DNA of 5,058 nt from Chloroflexota bacterium (lineage in GTDB: Bacteria > Chloroflexota > Anaerolineae > Aggregatilineales > UBA3940): NCBI GenBank assembly GCA_011051745.1, contig DRKO01000479.1:1-5058 (forward strand). Reading direction: 5' to 3'. Positions 1 through 5,058 of this stretch are shown in pieces. Every line of letters starts with the position of its first letter. The stretch's first letter is position 1. The position numbers and the translations under genes are program-made. A model generated the notes under the pieces. It was given only the letters and a program-made list of their open reading frames with translations, made no database searches and had not been told where the DNA came from.

Positions 1-2
1 CG

Positions 3-1145
3 TATGCCGTCATTGATCTCGATGCTATCGCCCACAATGTGCGGGCCCTCGCCGCGCACGCCAGCCCGGTATCCGAGTTCTTCGCGGTAGTCAAGTCGAA
101 CGCCTATGGACACGGAGCACGGCAGGTGGCCGAAGTCGCCCTGCAGAACGGGGCAACACGCCTGGCAGTCGGGCGCGTTGACGAGGCGATCCAGCTCCGG
201 GATGCGGGGATAGAGGCCCCGATCCTGATCATGTGCTACACCGTCCCCGCCGAAGCAGAACTGATCGCCGAGCACCGGCTAATGGCGACGATCAGCTCCA
301 TCGAGAGCGCTGAAGCGCTCTCCGGCAGGGCAACCGCGCTGGGCACAACCGTTCGGGTGCATGTCAAGGTTGATACCGGCATGGGGCGATACGGTGTGCT
401 GCCGGATGAAGTCCTCCCCTTCCTCAACAGCGTGGCGGCCCTGCCAGCCCTGGAGATAGAGGGCATCTTCACGCACTTTGCCACCGCCGACGAGCGGGAC
501 AAGAGCTACACCTATCGGCAATTCAACCTGTTTAAAGAGGTTCTTCAGGCCGTGCGAGAAGCCGGATACACCATCCCCCTGCGCCACGCCGCCAACAGTG
601 CAGCGACGCTCGACCTGCCCGAAACGCATCTCGACGCCATAAGGCCCGGCATCGCCATCTATGGCATGTACCCCTCATCAGAGGTCTCACACAGCCTCGA
701 ACTCCGGCCCGCCCTGACGCTCAGGAGCCACGTCGCCCGCGTGCGTACATTGCCCCCCGGCTACAGCATCAGCTATGGGCGCACCTATACCACCCATCGC
801 CCGACACCGGTCGCGCTGATCCCGGTCGGGTATGGCGACGGTTATCACCGCGCCCTTTCCAACAAAGGCTACGTGTTGATCCGGGGACGGCGCGCGCCGA
901 TCGTCGGGCGCGTCTGCATGGATCAGTTTGTGGTGGACATCAGCGGCATTGAGGGAGTACGCGAAAACGACGACGTGGTTCTGCTCGGCGGGCAGGGGGA
1001 GGAGCGCATCACGGCTGAGGAGATCGCCGCTCTGGCGGGGACGATCAACTACGAGGTAACAACCAGCTTGCTACAGCGCATCCCGCGCGTCTTCCTGCGT
1101 GATGGAGAAGTAGTGGACGTGCTCCGCCTGACAACCTGTTGCTGA
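3..1145 (+). CDS. alr: Alanine racemase, 5'-partial (runs off left edge)
   Basis: PLP-dependent fold-type III enzyme that interconverts L- and D-alanine in the cytoplasm and supplies D-Ala for peptidoglycan. The frame is open from base 3, starting YAVIDLDAIAHNVR, the usual beginning of the N-terminal barrel. The true start is therefore upstream, probably only 5-20 residues away; the in-frame GTG at 39 is internal. Numbering from base 3, visible hallmarks are the PLP Schiff-base lysine K31 in VVKSNAYGHG (nt 93-95), the lysine that is carbamylated in the Geobacillus enzyme and its partner arginine in KVDTGMGRYG (K122, R129), the pyridine-contacting arginine in RPGIAIYG (R214), the second catalytic base Tyr in SISYGRTY (Y258, nt 774-776), and the C-terminal GRVCMDQ and INYEV segments. 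The 380 visible codons fit the family length (about 370-390). All catalytic residues are present, so it looks functional. It ends 33 bp from the convergent regulator gene. Confidence 0.97.
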   Translation, partial: YAVIDLDAIAHNVRALAAHASPVSEFFAVVKSNAYGHGARQVAEVALQNGATRLAVGRVDEAIQLRDAGIEAPILIMCYTVPAEAELIAEHRLMATISSIESAEALSGRATALGTTVRVHVKVDTGMGRYGVLPDEVLPFLNSVAALPALEIEGIFTHFATADERDKSYTYRQFNLFKEVLQAVREAGYTIPLRHAANSAATLDLPETHLDAIRPGIAIYGMYPSSEVSHSLELRPALTLRSHVARVRTLPPGYSISYGRTYTTHRPTPVALIPVGYGDGYHRALSNKGYVLIRGRRAPIVGRVCMDQFVVDISGIEGVRENDDVVLLGGQGEERITAEEIAALAGTINYEVTTSLLQRIPRVFLRDGEVVDVLRLTTCC

Positions 1146-1178
1146 GAAGCGGCAGGGGATACGCCGGGTTCGGACTAT

Positions 1179-1865
1179 CTACTTATTGACAAAGCGATAT
1201 CCAACCCCGCGTGAGGTCAGGATATACTCCGGATGTGCCGGGTCCCTCTCGATCTTTTTGCGCAGATAGTGAATATAGAGCTTCAGACTGTCTATTGCGT
1301 CTGCGTACTCCGGCCCCCACGCCTCGGTGACCAGCTCATGACGGGTGACGACCCGCCCGGCGTTCCGCACCAGAACGCTTAGCAGGCTGAACTCTTTGGG
1401 CGTCAGATGGCGGGGCTCCCCCTCAACAATCACCTCCCGGTTGAGGAAGTTCACGCGGAAGCGCCCACCATCAAAGATCGCTTCCTCTGAAAAGGTGTTC
1501 TTGGGAACTCGCCTCAGATGGGCGCGGATGCGGGCCACCAGTTCATCGTTATCATGCGGCTTGATGATGTAGTCATCCGCCCCCATCTCAAGCCCTTTGA
1601 CCACGTCCTGAACGTCCGTTAACGCTGTCAGGAAAATGATAGGCATATCGGAAAGCTCCCGCAGACGGCGGCAGACCTCCCAGCCATCCATATCGGGCAT
1701 CATAATGTCAAGCAGGACAAGATCAGGATGGGTGTGGTAGGCTTTTCGCAGACCGTCCTCCGCGCGGTACGCTTTGATGACCTCAAACCCCTTATGCTCC
1801 AGCAAGATAGAGAGAAGGTCAACGGTCGTCTGCTCATCGTCAATGATGAGGATTTTCTCGCCCAT
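1179..1865 (-). CDS. OmpR/PhoB-family response regulator (receiver + winged helix)
   Basis: Complete 228-residue DNA-binding response regulator: a cytoplasmic transcription factor phosphorylated by a sensor kinase. The receiver domain spans about residues 3-118: acidic pocket D9/D10, phosphoacceptor D53 in LLDIMMPDMDGWEV (nt 1707-1709), switch residues T80 and Y99, and K102 with P103. A short linker leads to an OmpR-type winged helix (about 129-227) with LTPKEFSLLSVL, NAGRVVTRHELVTEAWG, the recognition-helix region SLKLYIHYLRKKIE, and the wing hairpin ILTSRGVGYRF. The C-terminal half recalls KdpE, but no kdp genes are visible, so no symbol is assigned. Start ATG (complement of 1863-1865) has a weak GCAGGT ribosome-binding sequence about 6 bases upstream. 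One oddity: the usual KPF after the switch lysine reads KPH (H104). The GAF sensor kinase at 3919 is a possible partner, though the genes are not in one operon. Confidence 0.96.
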   Translation of the reverse strand: MGEKILIIDDEQTTVDLLSILLEHKGFEVIKAYRAEDGLRKAYHTHPDLVLLDIMMPDMDGWEVCRRLRELSDMPIIFLTALTDVQDVVKGLEMGADDYIIKPHDNDELVARIRAHLRRVPKNTFSEEAIFDGGRFRVNFLNREVIVEGEPRHLTPKEFSLLSVLVRNAGRVVTRHELVTEAWGPEYADAIDSLKLYIHYLRKKIERDPAHPEYILTSRGVGYRFVNK

Positions 1866-1915
1866 GTTTAACCTGCCAGCGGTTCGTTTTAACCAATCAC
1901 AAATTATTTTCCGAC

Positions 1916-1944
1916 ACTATACACTGTGAGTAAAGGCCGCGCAA
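1916..1944 (-). promoter_or_regulatory. Candidate sigma-70 promoter of the response regulator
   Basis: Read on the minus strand, TATAGT (complement of 1916-1921, 5 of 6 matches to the -10 consensus) is preceded by a 17-bp spacer and TTGCGC (complement of 1939-1944, matching TTG of the -35). Transcription would begin near 1909, giving a leader of about 44 bases before the ATG at 1865. The stretch is locally AT-rich against a GC-rich background. AGTGT is directly repeated at a 7-bp step across the -10. The promoter assignment is an inference from sequence only. Confidence 0.5.
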
Positions 1945-1988
1945 GTGCCCGCAGCGTTTCAGACAGGGGCTATCATGCGCTCCGATAG

Positions 1989-2147
1989 ACGCTGGCCCTC
2001 TACCTGATGCTCCTGACTTCGGCCAGCTTCATGTGGCGCAAATGGCTGGGACAGAAGAGGTGGCGGCTGCTCCATTACCTGACGTTTCCGGCTTACGCGC
2101 TGGTCACGCTGCACGGGCTGATGGCCGCCCGGAAGAAGCGGAGGTAA
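1989..2147 (+). pseudogene. Remnant of a ferric-reductase-like transmembrane protein (C-terminal end only)
   Basis: An open stretch of about 52 codons begins right after an in-frame TAG (1986-1988) and ends at TAA (2145-2147). Its only ATGs are internal; from 2007 it would encode 46 residues. The product reads as the end of a ferric-reductase-like transmembrane domain: a helix beginning LALYLMLL, a basic loop (WRKWLGQKRW), and a second helix RLLHYLTFPAYALVTLHGL, then a basic tail AARKKRR. The two histidines of the last helix lie 13 residues apart (12 between), the spacing of haem-ligating pairs in the FRE/NOX superfamily. The full domain needs about five or six helices and two such pairs, so the rest is missing. 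No matching sequence was found just upstream in any plus-strand frame, and there is no clear ribosome-binding site. A tiny functional haem or membrane peptide is possible but less likely than a decayed gene. Confidence 0.6.
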
Positions 2148-2205
2148 CGGCAGAGGGCGGCAGGCGGGAATTTGCGAAAATGTCTCTCACTCCCCGGATC
2201 TAAAG

Positions 2206-2234
2206 TTGACAGGCTGCCGAATGTATCCCACAAT
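2206..2234 (+). promoter_or_regulatory. Candidate sigma-70 promoter of the membrane-protein gene
   Basis: A perfect -35 hexamer TTGACA (2206-2211) is followed by a 17-bp spacer and CACAAT (2229-2234), which matches four of six positions of the -10 consensus including the A and T at positions 2 and 6. Transcription would start near 2241, giving a leader of about 135 bases. A 6-bp inverted repeat, GCTGCC (2213-2218) and GGCAGC (2235-2240), has its arms 22 bp apart (about two helical turns) and brackets the spacer end and the -10. This is a plausible operator position. Confidence 0.55.
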
Positions 2235-2266
2235 GGCAGCAGATCAAGAACCGGGCAGTCGCGGAC

Positions 2267-2361
2267 GCTCCGATAGACTCACGCCATCCCCACATCCGCC
2301 GCGATTGCCCGAAGTACAGTTATCGGAGCCCTCTCCACGCCCGCAACACATGACTGTACTT
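2267..2361 (+). promoter_or_regulatory. Structured mRNA leader, possible H-type pseudoknot
   Basis: Two perfect 9-bp complementary pairs interleave. GCTCCGATA (2267-2275) pairs with TATCGGAGC (2321-2329), and AAGTACAGT (2312-2320) pairs with ACTGTACTT (2353-2361). The order arm A, arm B, arm A', arm B' is that of an H-type pseudoknot, and B and A' abut with no gap, which would allow coaxial stacking. The B stem can alternatively extend to 12 bp (2312-2323 with 2350-2361, one G-U pair), which competes with the A stem for 2321-2323. The structure ends two bases before the Shine-Dalgarno sequence at 2364. The complementarity is seen directly; the RNA fold and any regulation are inferred. Confidence 0.45.
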
Positions 2362-2363
2362 AA

Positions 2364-2368
2364 GGGAG
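2364..2368 (+). promoter_or_regulatory. Ribosome-binding site deciding the membrane-protein start
   Basis: GGGAG lies 7 bases before the ATG at 2376. A second ATG at 2371 is only 2 bases from it and is in another frame that stops after nine codons at 2400, so 2376 is the start. The overlapping 2371 ATG could compete weakly for initiation. Confidence 0.75.
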
Positions 2369-2375
2369 TGATGCG

Positions 2376-3779
2376 ATGCGAAAACTGGTTGGGCGACTGA
2401 TCGGCTTTCTGGTATTCCTCTGTCTGTTCCTTATCGTCGCGCTGGCCGTGCTGGCGATCAGCACCGGTCTGGTGGACGTCCGGGCGATGTTCCCCGGCCT
2501 CCCGGAGCCGCCGGAGATTGATACGGGTCAGTTCCCCCTGCCAGAGACCGGGATACCCGGCGTAGAACTTCCCGAACAGCTCCAGCCGGGGGAAACCGTC
2601 CTCCTGCGGGAACAGGTCAAGCGCCGTCCACTGCTGGCCCGCATTCCGGCCCCCCAGCAGCTTGCCACCGATCCGAGGATCATCGGGACGAACATCTTCC
2701 TTGCCCTCCTGCTGGCGCTGGGCTTCGGAACAACCTCGACGGTGCTGGGCAACATGCTTCGCGAGGAGGAGCCGCGCATTCAGGAATGGCTCCGGGCGCT
2801 GGGGATCAGTAAGATTGTGACGTGGATCGGGAAGGCCTTTCGCTGGGGAACGCATCGGGCCGTGCGGCGCGGTTGCCTGACCCTTCCCTTCGTGGCTCTG
2901 ATCCTTGCGCTGTACGGCATCATCTTCGCCTTTCTGGAGGAGGGAACGTCTATTTTCAGCCGGGAAGGCGTTTTTCTGGCGGTGACGATGGCCTTCAGCG
3001 TGGGGCTGGTCAGCTTCGGCGGGGACATTGCGCGGCGCATTCTGGGCCGCCTGTGGCACACCAGGTCACGCTTCAACCTCTACCCCGTGAATCTACTGGT
3101 CGCCATTGGGACGGTTGCGCTCTCCCGCCTGCTGCGCCTCTCGCCGGGGATCGTCTTCGGAACTCCGGGCGGGGCCGATATGGACCTGCCCGGTGACAGC
3201 CGCCGGGCGCGTCGGGAGGTCATCCTCTCGTTCACCACGCTGGGCATTGTGATGCTGTTCGGCGGGCTCGGCTGGGCTGCCAGCGGGGCAGTTCTCTCTC
3301 TGCTCGACGCTCCCTTTGACGAGCGCGTCGTGAGCGTCGTCGCGGGCCTCCTCACGGTTGCACAGAACACCGGGCTTGCCGTTTTCCTCGTCGCTCTGGA
3401 AACAGCCTTTTTCGAGATGATCCCGCTGGCCTATACGGACGGGCAGACGATCTTCAAATGGAACAAGATCGCCTGGGCAGGCCTGTTCGTCCCGATCGCT
3501 TTCCTGTTTAACCACGCTCTGGTGAACCCCCGGAGCGGCTTTCTCGACTCATTTATGGAGGCGAATGTACGCTTTCTGTGGTTCGTCCTGCTGACTCTGA
3601 TCGGCATTACAGCCGCGCTGTGGTTCTACTTCAACGTGCTGGACGACATACTCAAGGAATGGTTCGGGCTCCGGGGTTCCCCGGCCTCCGCTCCGGCGGG
3701 GGAGGGTTATCCGCCCGCCCCCACCACCGAATGGGACAGGCGAAGTGAGGAGGACACCTGGCGGGGCAGGGATCAGTAG
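2376..3779 (+). CDS. Polytopic membrane protein, degenerate site-2 protease (M50)-like, 'FGLLP' type
   Basis: Complete 467-residue integral membrane protein of unproven function. A basic start and N-terminal helix (about 8-29) are followed by a proline/acid-rich, probably extracytoplasmic segment (36-75). Further hydrophobic segments lie near 102-124, 166-187, 197-217, 236-253, 281-309, 316-345, 365-382 and 397-419, then a polar proline-rich tail (430-467). Residues 232-262 (FNLYPVNLL...LSPGIVFG) and 339-370 (FEMIPLAYTDGQTIFKWN) follow the order of M50 proteases: a segment like the 'F-x-x-x-P-x-G-L-L ... PGA-V' of archaeal-type members, then the 'P-x-x-x-x-DG-x-x-x-F-x-W-N' signature. D355 would match the third zinc ligand. 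The expected HExxH is missing: the equivalent region reads SFGGD (213-217). This also resembles actinobacterial 'FGLLP motif-containing' membrane proteins. It is therefore probably a non-catalytic M50 relative; the assignment is by remembered motif order. The gene has its own candidate promoter and leader. Confidence 0.8.
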   Translation: MRKLVGRLIGFLVFLCLFLIVALAVLAISTGLVDVRAMFPGLPEPPEIDTGQFPLPETGIPGVELPEQLQPGETVLLREQVKRRPLLARIPAPQQLATDPRIIGTNIFLALLLALGFGTTSTVLGNMLREEEPRIQEWLRALGISKIVTWIGKAFRWGTHRAVRRGCLTLPFVALILALYGIIFAFLEEGTSIFSREGVFLAVTMAFSVGLVSFGGDIARRILGRLWHTRSRFNLYPVNLLVAIGTVALSRLLRLSPGIVFGTPGGADMDLPGDSRRARREVILSFTTLGIVMLFGGLGWAASGAVLSLLDAPFDERVVSVVAGLLTVAQNTGLAVFLVALETAFFEMIPLAYTDGQTIFKWNKIAWAGLFVPIAFLFNHALVNPRSGFLDSFMEANVRFLWFVLLTLIGITAALWFYFNVLDDILKEWFGLRGSPASAPAGEGYPPAPTTEWDRRSEEDTWRGRDQ

Positions 3780-3805
3780 CCCGCATACCGGGTGGCATAA
3801 CCTCT

Positions 3806-3834
3806 CTGGCTTAAATATGAAATTAGCATACAAT
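3806..3834 (+). promoter_or_regulatory. Candidate sigma-70 promoter of the GAF kinase
   Basis: TACAAT (3829-3834, five of six matches to the -10) lies 17 bp after CTGGCT (3806-3811, three of six matches to the -35) in a markedly AT-rich island. Transcription would start near 3841, at an 8-bp palindrome GGTTAACC (3838-3845). The leader would be about 60-78 bases depending on which start codon is used. It makes the kinase gene likely to be transcribed independently of the membrane-protein gene that ends at 3779. Confidence 0.45.
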
Positions 3835-3863
3835 TAGGGTTAACCGAACAGGAATGGAGAGAC

Positions 3864-3893
3864 GTGGCCGGGGAGCAGAGCGCCCCCTGCCAC
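3864..3893 (+). promoter_or_regulatory. Stable leader hairpin just upstream of the kinase start
   Basis: GTGGC (3864-3868) pairs with GCCAC (3889-3893), and GGGG (3870-3873) with CCCC (3884-3887), around a 10-base loop, giving nine mostly G-C pairs with one C-U mismatch (3869/3888). No T-run follows, so it is not an intrinsic terminator. It lies between a Shine-Dalgarno-like GGAGAG (3856-3861) and the in-frame ATG at 3901. Folding would bring these to an effective spacing of about 9 bases. Confidence 0.45.
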
Positions 3894-3918
3894 CGGGCAA
3901 ATGGAGAAGTGCTACCGG

Positions 3919-5058
3919 ATGGCAAACTCATCCCTTCCCCGCAGACAGGACATCACCGCCGGGCTGGCTGGTGCACGGCAGACACTGACTCTGATGAAGA
4001 GCCAGCTAAAGGCCGGGATGGTCGAGCAGGAAAAAGAGTACTGGCTGGCCCGGCTGGACAACCTCAGCCGCCTTCTGGAGACCATCAGCGAGGAGCGGAT
4101 GGCCGACGATCAGCAGCGCCGCCTGGCGGCCCTTTACGAGGTCAGTAAGGTGATCGGCTCATCTCTGGACCTCAACGAGGTGCTGAACCAGGTCATGGAC
4201 TCGATCATCGAACTGACCGGCGCCGAGCGCGGGTTCCTGATGTTGTTCGACGAGTCAGGCGAGCTTGAGGTCAAGGCGGCCCGCAACCTCGCCCACGAGA
4301 CGCTCGACGAGGCCGATTTCGCGTTCAGCCGCAGCGTGATACGCACCGTCGCGGAGACCGGCCAGCAGGTCGTGACGACCAACGCAACCGAAGACCCCCG
4401 CTTCTCCGGACAGGAGAGCGTGGTTGCCCATCAATTGCGCTCGATTCAATGCGTCCCCCTGCGGGCACGCGGAAAGATCATCGGCGTGATCTATGTGGAC
4501 AACCGCATCCGGAGCGGCGTCTTTGATGAAGCCGATCTGGAGATGCTCTCGGCCTTCAGCGCTCAGGCTGCCGTTGCCATTGAGAACGCACGCCTGTTCA
4601 CGATGACCGATGAAGCGCTTGCCCGGCGGGTCGAAGAACTCTCCATGATGCAGGAGATCGACCGCCAGCTTAACGAAACACTCGACTTCGAGAAGGTGAT
4701 GGACCTCACGCTGCAATGGGCGATGCGCGTCACAAAAGCCGACAACGGAGCCATCGGGCTGATTGATCTGGAGGCGGGCGAAACGCATCTCGTGGCCCGT
4801 CAGGGCAAAACCCCCGCCACCGTAACCGCTCTGCTGGCAGGCAAGGAACTGGCGGAAGGCGACGGCAGCCTGACCGTCCCGATCCAGCGGGAAGGGCGCG
4901 TGATCGGCGTGATCGCGCTGAATCGAGCGGACGGGAAGCCTTTCGAGCCGGACGACCGCGCCTTCGTCCTGCGTCTGGCCGATCATGCGGCGATCGCCAT
5001 TGAGAACGCCAGTCTCTACGAGGCGGTCAAGCGTGCCAACGACGCCAAAAGCGAGTTC
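3919..5058 (+). CDS. GAF-GAF sensor protein, probable histidine kinase, 3'-partial (runs off right edge)
   Basis: The frame is open for 380 codons from ATG 3919 to the window end. There is no membrane segment, so it is a cytoplasmic sensor. Residues 1-70 are largely helical and charged (QTLTLMKSQLKAG, EKEYWLARLDNL), likely coiled coil. GAF1 is about 70-228, from LAALYEVSKVIGSSLDL through CVPLRARGKIIGVIYVDN to AVAIENARLF. A second GAF is about 240-363, from MMQEIDRQLNETLDF through VPIQREGRVIGVIALNR to AIAIENASLYEAV; it is short, lacking much of the mid-domain. The last residues, VKRANDAKSEF, are the usual lead into a HisKA helix, so a kinase core is expected beyond the edge, but this is inference. 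The start is uncertain: ATG 3919 has GGAG at 3903-3906 (12 bases away), while in-frame ATG 3901 adds MEKCYR and may use the hairpin-spaced site at 3856. An in-frame TAA lies at 3841. A possible partner is the regulator at 1179-1865. Confidence 0.88.
   Translation, partial: MANSSLPRRQDITAGLAGARQTLTLMKSQLKAGMVEQEKEYWLARLDNLSRLLETISEERMADDQQRRLAALYEVSKVIGSSLDLNEVLNQVMDSIIELTGAERGFLMLFDESGELEVKAARNLAHETLDEADFAFSRSVIRTVAETGQQVVTTNATEDPRFSGQESVVAHQLRSIQCVPLRARGKIIGVIYVDNRIRSGVFDEADLEMLSAFSAQAAVAIENARLFTMTDEALARRVEELSMMQEIDRQLNETLDFEKVMDLTLQWAMRVTKADNGAIGLIDLEAGETHLVARQGKTPATVTALLAGKELAEGDGSLTVPIQREGRVIGVIALNRADGKPFEPDDRAFVLRLADHAAIAIENASLYEAVKRANDAKSEF

Larger units (their letters stand above)
1978..2278 (+). 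repeat. 13-bp direct repeat pair CGCTCCGATAGAC (1978-1990 and 2266-2278)
   Basis: CGCTCCGATAGAC occurs exactly at 1978-1990 and 2266-2278, 288 bp apart, with no similarity in the flanks. The first copy sits at the point where the ferric-reductase-like homology begins. The second copy forms the 5' arm of an inverted repeat in the leader of the membrane-protein gene. The core of nine bases is also present in inverse orientation at 2321-2329. Whether this marks a past rearrangement or a shared protein/RNA site cannot be decided from the sequence. Confidence 0.5.
1866..2375. other. 510-bp gap without an intact gene
   Basis: This divergent intergenic region separates the minus-strand regulator from the plus-strand membrane-protein gene. 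From left to right it holds the regulator's leader and promoter (to about 1944), a stretch with no recognised feature (1945-1977), the first copy of a 13-bp repeat (1978-1990), a ferric-reductase-like remnant (1989-2147), a featureless GC-rich stretch (2148-2205), a candidate promoter with a 6-bp inverted repeat (2206-2240), and a structured leader ending at the Shine-Dalgarno sequence (2267-2368). Confidence 0.7.

Noticed and set aside
39..41. GTG as the start of the alanine racemase
   Set aside because: The frame is open to base 3 and the upstream residues YAVIDLDAIAHN match the family's N-terminus, so the real start is outside the window.
1149..1166. CGGC...GCCG hairpin between the convergent racemase and regulator genes as a terminator
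   Set aside because: Only 4 bp of stem with a 9-base loop and no T-run on either strand.
2221..2400. 60-codon frame in the leader of the membrane-protein gene
   Set aside because: Low-complexity composition, no ribosome-binding site, and it overlaps the structured leader; no support as a gene.
2244..3059. Long antisense open frame (271 codons) over the membrane-protein gene
   Set aside because: Glutamine/arginine-rich, low-complexity product with no recognisable domain; it is explained by codon bias of the GC-rich plus-strand gene.
3780..3792. CCCG...CGGG hairpin after the membrane-protein stop codon as a terminator
   Set aside because: Stem of 4 bp and no T-run follows; too weak to call.
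3854..4148. Out-of-frame short frames starting at ATG 3854 and GTG 3864, preceded by a Shine-Dalgarno-like run
   Set aside because: Proline/arginine-rich products overlap the kinase in other frames and look like shadows. The ribosome-binding run is better discussed with the hairpin and ATG 3901.
4255..4986. Antisense open frame (243 codons) over the GAF domains
   Set aside because: The plus strand encodes clear GAF domains throughout; the antisense product resembles no family.
4576..5009. 14-bp repeat GCCATTGAGAACGC at 4576-4589 and 4996-5009
   Set aside because: Both copies encode the conserved AIENA of the last helix of each GAF domain, so it reflects domain duplication rather than a separate element.

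Overview
The window is about 60% G+C. It holds one partial gene at each edge and two complete genes between them, typical of a free-living bacterium. Family content suggests Chloroflexota: a soluble multi-GAF histidine kinase, an 'FGLLP'-type membrane protein and a ferric-reductase-like membrane remnant. This assignment comes from remembered family style, not a database search, so it is tentative.

Layout. (1) 3-1145 (+): alanine racemase, lacking only its extreme N-terminus at the left edge. (2) 1179-1865 (-): a complete OmpR/PhoB-type response regulator, convergent with the racemase. (3) 1866-2375: a 510-bp gap with no intact gene. It contains the regulator's promoter, a 50-codon remnant of a ferric-reductase-like transmembrane protein, a strong candidate sigma-70 promoter, and a structured leader for the next gene. 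(4) 2376-3779 (+): a 467-residue polytopic membrane protein. It looks like a degenerate site-2 protease (M50) fold that keeps the DG motif but lacks HExxH. (5) 3780-3918: an AT-rich promoter region and a hairpin. (6) 3919-5058 (+): a cytoplasmic GAF-GAF sensor protein that runs off the right edge just where a HisKA domain would be expected.

How the parts may work together. The regulator and the GAF kinase are plausible two-component partners separated by the membrane-protein gene, but each has its own candidate promoter and pairing is an inference. The racemase (D-Ala supply for peptidoglycan) is probably unrelated.

Most unusual signals. First, the leader of the membrane-protein gene has two perfect 9-bp inverted repeats that interleave and abut with zero gap, the geometry of an H-type pseudoknot, ending two bases before the Shine-Dalgarno sequence. 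Second, the membrane protein itself appears to be a zinc-ligand-deficient M50 relative. Third, a 9-bp-stem hairpin lies between a Shine-Dalgarno-like run and a possible kinase start codon. No tRNA, rRNA, CRISPR array, insertion sequence or convincing intrinsic terminator was seen.
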